A DNA stretch of 64,000 nt from Bugula neritina (Eukaryota; Bryozoa; Gymnolaemata; Cheilostomatida; Bugulidae). Shown in pieces: positions 61,301 through 64,000 of this stretch; the first letter of the stretch is position 1; each line of letters opens with the position of its first letter. The stretch is from contig OZ037769.1 in assembly GCA_964035545.1 (NCBI GenBank), positions 5,481,929-5,545,928 on the forward strand. Direction: 5' to 3'. The translations under genes were made by a program, and so were the position numbers. The notes beneath the pieces were generated by a model that was not told the origin of the DNA, searched no databases, and was given only the letters and a program-made list of their open reading frames with translations.

Positions 61301-62855
61301 TGCGGGTTATCGGATGATACTGAATATTATTTGCTAAAGAACTCATTACGTGTAGATTTTTTCTGGTCACATGATTTACACTCTCACAGCTGTGATGATC
61401 ACACTTTAGGTATGAAAGTATTGGGAAACTATGGGAGGACTACGCAGGTAACTACTCTCATGTTATTGAGGCTGCTGTCAAGACTACAATACGAAACTAT
61501 GGGCCGTACTTGTCCCAAGACGATTACTTGTTGAGGCGGGAACACGTAGAGGAAGTCATCCATGAAACTCTCAAACTCAAGTTCTGTAAGTTCAGTTTTT
61601 ACTTGTTATTGAGATGTAATGTAATACATATATATGCAGTGTTCCTTCCATGTCTCACTAAGCTGTGGGTCCCAAAACCTCAATTCGTGACATAGTAGAA
61701 TACCAGATTTAACTCACGGATCTGTTAAATTCAGCCATTTTGTCCTTGTACACACATACATAAGCCACAAAACAAGGGTCCAAGGTCTTTTCGCGACCTG
61801 TGGAATTTCAGGAGAAATGGAACTGTGATATATGGAGGGAGCACTGTATTAATCTTGCAAAACAATAGCTATAGCACCAATATGCCGAGTGCAAAACTAA
61901 CAGTTGCAGTAAAACAAATGCCAGAACTATGTCATCAGGCTGTAATAACACAGTGAATAAAGTCAATTTTAATTGCAGCTGGATGGGGAATAAATATCTA
62001 TTTGTTCAACTACCAGAACCTGCATCTGCCCACACGAATTCTGGAGAAGAAACTACAGTTACTAGTCATCAAAACCGAGATTGAAAAGGAACATTCGTAT
62101 CAAAAACAGAGAGAAATCGAGTTACAGACTGAGTTGTTGACAACTTCTACTAGATATAAAGGTGATAAATTTAATTAGTAAATTTCTAGATTAGTAAATA
62201 AAAATATGGTGTGCTTTGATGATTAGCATATTAGGAATATAAGGTTAATGTTGCAAGGTATTGCTGCCCGTATTCTATTCATTCATATTAAATAACCACC
62301 TTCTGGTGATGAGTTTATCACCCGCTCCAGACTCTCGTTCACTTTCTAGATTTGCCGATTGCCAACTCTCATATCTTGAGTTCTGTAGCTATGATGAAAA
62401 ATCAATTTAACAGTAACGGCAGAGTATCACAGTGCAGCTTGATGAATGTGAAGCTGCAACTAATCATTATTACTAATAGGTGTAGTAAAATTGTACAACA
62501 GCAATATCTAGCTGGACAAGACTTGCTGAAGTTATGATTTTACCAATAAATTATGAGCCATCTCATATTCAAGCAATGTTACTAATATCCCTATACACAT
62601 ATTGTAGCCAAGGAGGCAATCAACAATGGAACAGCCCAAGCTTCAGCTATCAGAACAATTGCAGAAACAGAAAAGTTTCAGCATGTAGAACTTGCTCATT
62701 CAAAGGCTTTCAGATCTATGATGGAAACTCTAAATGTAACTCAAATGGATCATGCCCTTTCTTTCTACTACTTAGCCATGCTCGACACAATAGACCATTT
62801 TGCTGGCAGTTTTGAGTACTCAAAGCGTGGCTTGTACACACCCAAAGGGATTTAA
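55318..62855 (+). CDS. PPxY-rich transmembrane protein with SPFH/prohibitin-like domain, 12 exons, 581 aa
   Basis: Exons: 55318-55363, 55618-55668, 56119-56157, 57325-57528, 58621-58722, 59239-59484, 59836-59941, 60035-60179, 60634-60833, 61410-61585, 61979-62161, 62608-62855. All phases agree; the fifth exon (34 codons, phase 1-1) may be a cassette. The N-terminal arm of about 265 residues is acidic and Ser/Thr/Pro-rich, with PPSY, PPSY, PPNY and LPSY motifs that would bind WW domains of NEDD4-type ligases. It is followed by basic residues [10 protein letters not shown] and STKKK, then one membrane helix [20 protein letters not shown] (about 283-302). The C-terminal part ([40 protein letters not shown], then [17 protein letters not shown] and a charged [17 protein letters not shown] helix) follows the layout of SPFH/band-7 proteins. 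The basic residues before the helix favour a cytosolic N-terminus and a lumenal or outer SPFH domain. Neither the overall architecture nor a family name is known to me. Confidence 0.8.
57848..57980. repeat. TATATATATACA-type microsatellite
   Basis: About 130 bp of AT dinucleotides with a C every 14 bp (ATATATATATACAT), in the intron after exon 4 of the SPFH-like gene. Confidence 0.95.
59326..59385 (+). repeat. In-frame 30-bp tandem duplication in coding exon
   Basis: Encodes [10 protein letters not shown] followed by [10 protein letters not shown] in the N-terminal arm of the SPFH-like protein. Nearly exact at DNA level, so recent. Confidence 0.85.
60182..60503. repeat. 23-bp minisatellite, about 14 copies
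   Basis: Unit AGTAGACATGTTATATATTA plus TAC, highly uniform, starting within a few bases of the splice donor after exon 8 of the SPFH-like gene. Confidence 0.95.
61637..61846. mobile_element. MITE with CAGTGYTCCYTCCAT termini, 210 bp
   Basis: Left end CAGTGTTCCTTCCATGTCTC; the right end reads CAGTGCTCCCTCCATATATC on the other strand. The inner sequence is more GC-rich than the intron around it. The target duplication is unclear, so the superfamily is not assigned, though the CAGTG ends suggest hAT. It lies in the intron between exons 10 and 11 of the SPFH-like gene. Confidence 0.65.
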
Positions 62856-63166
62856 AACAGGCTCAACTTGAAATTTTTTTCTCATCTGTGATCTACTTTT
62901 CTATAGTATGCTTCATCAAACTTGTAAATACTTTTCCACCAATAGTTTTATAGTTGTATTTATTAAATGTTACCTATAATTTCTGTTTTGTAATACAAAT
63001 TTGCTTATGGACAATGTATTTGCTTTCACGTAATTAACATGAAAATGTTTTGTGTAGACAAAAATCATTGCAATAATTTAAAATACACCACCTGTACTAC
63101 AGTACTAGACAAGTTCAGTTGATAAGTTTCAAAGTTGTATTTCAAATAAGATGTTATACAAATGAA
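62856..63166. other. Shared 3' flank of two convergent genes
   Basis: 311 bp between the SPFH-like stop and the RPLP2 stop, AT-rich, with an ATTAAA near 62958 that may serve the plus-strand gene. No other gene. Confidence 0.6.
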
Positions 63167-63587
63167 TTAACCAAAGAGATCAAATCCCATGTCATCATCA
63201 GATTCAGATTCTGGCTCAGGTTTCTTTTCTTCTTTTGGTGCTTCTGCAGCAGCACCTCCAGCAGCGGGAGCTGCTGATGCACCACCGCCGCCACCTCCTG
63301 ATGGCATGGAGGCAAGTTTACCCATGCCTAGAAAAAAAGATAGTTTATTAATTCCATAAAAATACTCATCACTACTTCAGCTTAGAAAATATTCAACATA
63401 ATCAGTAAAAGTTACCTTCTTCAATTAGCTCATCTACATTTTTGCCTTTCAAGTTATCTACAACTAATTTCAGCTGTTTATCGTCAGCTTCAATTCCAAC
63501 ACTGCTCAAGATAGATTTGATGTCGGAGGAAGAAGGGGACTCATTTCCCCCCAGAACAGCCAGCAGGTATGCAGCTACGTAACGCAT
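63167..63587 (-). CDS. RPLP2: 60S acidic ribosomal protein P2, 110 aa
   Basis: Two coding exons, 63587-63416 and 63327-63167 (phase 1). P2 pairs with P1 on uL10 to form the ribosomal stalk that recruits elongation factors. The N-terminal dimerisation domain is [14 protein letters not shown]...ELIEEG. A Gly/Ala hinge and the conserved acidic tail [12 protein letters not shown] follow. Length is typical. A TTGTAG acceptor one base before the ATG means the leader is spliced, with its first exon further right. Confidence 0.97.
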
Positions 63588-64000
63588 GCTACAACGAATC
63601 AGAGACTACATCATAGAGGGCGTTATAAAACAAGCATATTCATATTGCTAATGCTAGTAGTTGAATGAACTAATTTTGCTGATGCCATTTTAATTCTATT
63701 AGTAATACTTTTCGACCTAGTACTTGTAGAACATATTTCAATATATATAATTATAAATTATAATCAAAATGTTGTATTTATGAGTATTTATAAGAAATTA
63801 TATAAATATCCAATTCCAATGATTATAAAATAATCATAATGTAGTCACTGTTTTAGCAATTACTTTTACATAATGCCAGTGAATGTGATGCAACATTTCT
63901 GTTTTTAATTCTCTTACAACTACAGAAGCACACTTCACGTTGAATTCCAATGACTACTGATACGAATAAAACCATCACCATGTCATTGCGATTGTTAAAC
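63588..64000. other. RPLP2 leader intron and/or upstream DNA
   Basis: No coding signal seen. The acceptor at about 63589 implies that a non-coding first exon of RPLP2 lies here or beyond the right edge. Confidence 0.5.

Overview
The window is nuclear DNA from an invertebrate animal. It is AT-rich, has intron-split genes with GT-AG junctions, tRNA-derived SINEs, a CR1/L2-type LINE fragment and an LTR retrotransposon. The gene set (caveolin, F-box, NCBP2-AS2-like, MEIOB, HSD17B14, PGAP3, RIOK3, RPLP2) is typical of a metazoan. A lophotrochozoan is my guess; nothing here fixes the phylum. All exon models were built by eye from reading frame and splice phase, and every multi-exon gene below keeps phase from start to stop.

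Layout. At 1-215 is the first coding exon of a probable caveolin, running off the left edge (-). At 3953-9641 two minus-strand genes are packed 72 bp apart: an NCBP2-AS2-like small protein upstream and an F-box protein downstream. At 9642-12879 is AT-rich repeat-laden DNA with a SINE and a large inverted-repeat element. At 12880-18401 is a 13-exon MEIOB homologue (+). At 19025-23293 is an apparently intact LTR retrotransposon with two identical 209-bp LTRs, a 5-bp target duplication and a -1 frameshift signal between gag and pol. At 24867-27706 is a single-coding-exon gene (-) of unknown function with a spliced leader and a TATA box. 27707-33623 is largely intergenic.

At 33624-39623 is HSD17B14 (+, 8 exons), at 42104-45343 PGAP3 (+, 7 exons), and at 45597-52516 RIOK3 (-, 11 exons) with a SINE and a 5'-truncated LINE in its first intron. 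At 52517-55317 is simple-repeat-rich DNA. At 55318-62855 is a 12-exon gene (+) for a membrane protein with a PPxY-rich acidic N-terminal arm, one transmembrane helix and an SPFH/prohibitin-like C-terminal domain. At 63167-63587 is RPLP2 (-), convergent with it.

The genes are a mixed neighbourhood (meiosis, steroid metabolism, GPI-anchor remodelling, ribosome biogenesis and translation, membrane organisation), not a pathway cluster. The most interesting items are the PPxY/TM/SPFH protein, the tightly packed NCBP2-AS2-like/F-box pair, the young retrotransposon, several short foldback or MITE families shared between introns, and a 38-bp tandem duplication of a MEIOB splice donor.
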